Below, one piece after another: positions 63,356-64,000 of a stretch of 64,000 nucleotides of DNA (positions are counted from its first letter, which is position 1; each line of letters starts with the position of its first letter). The DNA is from AC-32 sp963772975 (GTDB lineage Bacteria > Actinomycetota > Thermoleophilia > Gaiellales > Gaiellaceae): assembly GCA_963772975.1 (NCBI GenBank), contig CAVYZH010000002.1, positions 186,001 through 250,000 of the forward strand, given 5' to 3'. Made by a program: the position numbers and the translations under genes. The notes beneath the pieces are model-generated. The model searched no databases. It was not told where the DNA came from and was given only the letters and a program-made list of their open reading frames with translations.

Positions 63356-63922
63356 TCACCAGCCGCTGTCGGCTGGCCGCTCCGGGACGAGCGTCGCCTG
63401 GTCGGCGGCAAAGCGCGAGCTACTGGCATCTTGCGCGGCATGTCGAAGGTTCCCTAACACCTCGCGAAGGTTGAGTTGCAGCGCCCGGCGCTCGCGCTCG
63501 ACCCGTTCGACCTCGTGCTTGAGAACCTCGTTTGTCTGCTGCGCCTGTTCGAGTTGGACGCGTAGCTCGCGCTCTCTGGATTGGGCGGCGTGTGCCGTTG
63601 CCTCCGCGACGGCGGTGAGCTTTGCAAGCTCGCGTTCGGCGATCTTCGCCCGTCGCCGAGCGTGACCGAGTTCCAGCCGAAGCTCCTCTGTTTTTCCGTC
63701 GGCACGAGTGCACCGTTCGGCATCACGCGCTCGCTCTGCCTGCGCCAGTGACAGCGTCTTCGCGAGGGAATCGACTTCAGTTGCAAGGAGCGCGAGCTCC
63801 TTGGCGAGGTTTCGTTCCGGCATGCCTCGCCGTTCCACCTCCGTCTCGGTCTTCCTCTCCGAGCGCTCCGAATCCACAGCAGAAACTCGTTCCTCGGATG
63901 CGACCGCGGGCGCGTGGCTCAT
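63356..63922 (-). CDS. Coiled-coil protein
   Basis: A 188-residue protein from ATG 63922, whose ATGA overlaps the stop of an upstream gene. Residues ~35-165 are an almost continuous heptad-rich helix (LAKELALLATEVDSLAKTL, ELRLELGHARRRAKIAEREL, EVLKHEVERVERERRALQLN). No catalytic motif. Likely a scaffolding or partner protein for the product of the upstream gene. A second possible start is the Met at residue 34. Confidence 0.65.
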   Translation of the reverse strand: MSHAPAVASEERVSAVDSERSERKTETEVERRGMPERNLAKELALLATEVDSLAKTLSLAQAERARDAERCTRADGKTEELRLELGHARRRAKIAERELAKLTAVAEATAHAAQSRERELRVQLEQAQQTNEVLKHEVERVERERRALQLNLREVLGNLRHAAQDASSSRFAADQATLVPERPADSGW

Positions 63923-64000
63923 CCGGCCGGGTCCTCGAGCACGCTCGTCCCCCCGGTCTTGTCCAACCGTGCCTGGAGCTCGGCGCGGAGCAGGTCGATT
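63919..64000 (-). CDS. 3' end of an upstream gene (cut by window edge)
   Basis: The minus-strand frame entering from the right edge reads IDLLRAELQARLDKTGG then TSVLEDPAG and stops at TGA 63919-63921, overlapping the start of the coiled-coil gene by four bases. About 26 codons are visible. Family cannot be judged. Confidence 0.5.
   Translation of the reverse strand, partial: IDLLRAELQARLDKTGGTSVLEDPAG

Overview
The window is high-GC DNA with many GTG starts and Shine-Dalgarno sites, and gene content I associate with deep-branching Actinomycetota. Thermoleophilia (Gaiellales or Solirubrobacterales) is my best inference; there is no rRNA or marker gene to prove it. Three intact tRNA genes are present, all for serine (GGA, CGA and GCT anticodons). 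There is no CRISPR array, plasmid origin or intact prophage.

Layout. 0-8 kb: end of a flavin oxidoreductase, a polar amino-acid ABC transporter operon, a TreT-like trehalose glycosyltransferase, a truncated class IV aminotransferase, a zinc-ribbon miniprotein and a secreted protein with exact 93-bp tandem repeats. 8-16 kb: the tail of a tyrosine integrase abutting a broken tRNA-Ser, a YbhN-type membrane protein, an MscS channel, a GAF/GGDEF/HD-GYP cyclic-di-GMP protein, a REP-type transposase, a flavin reductase and a HAD phosphatase. 16-24 kb: a giant secreted repeat protein, broken by two single-base insertions, and a truncated paralogue. 24-32 kb: FabF, a DNA ligase and a LigD-type polymerase as separate convergent genes, tRNA-Ser(GGA), and a 1,420-residue secreted beta-helix plus M14 carboxypeptidase protein. 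32-42 kb: Flp pilin, a structured RNA repeat, an excisionase tail, a GT2 glycosyltransferase, a tRNA-Ser(CGA) fragment with gene debris, a cupin, a BTAD/ATPase/TPR regulator and a second flavin oxidoreductase. 42-52 kb: two tRNA-Ser genes, a phosphoesterase, a cupredoxin, an aquaporin, a BNR/Asp-box secreted protein, a luciferase-like oxidoreductase, an OafA-type acyltransferase, the complete class IV aminotransferase and a PIN protein. 52-61 kb: a stretch in which most genes are frameshifted, ending in two strongly decayed genes whose damage increases toward an AT-rich centre near 58.8 kb. 61-64 kb: the second RNA repeat, a frameshifted BNR paralogue and a coiled-coil protein.

Themes. Many genes encode exported proteins (large repeat proteins, Asp-box proteins, beta-helix peptidase, cupin, cupredoxin), which suggests a cell decorating its surface and degrading extracellular polymers. 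Remnants of at least two and perhaps three integrated elements lie beside tRNA-Ser sequences. A set of modules (class IV aminotransferase, one-helix miniprotein, short zinc-ribbon-like domain) recurs in different combinations at 6-7, 50-52 and 61 kb. The most novel-looking signal is a ~120-nt three-way-junction RNA element present twice (32.6 and 61.1 kb). The frameshift density at 52-63 kb and in the giant gene may be biological decay or consensus error; raw reads would decide.
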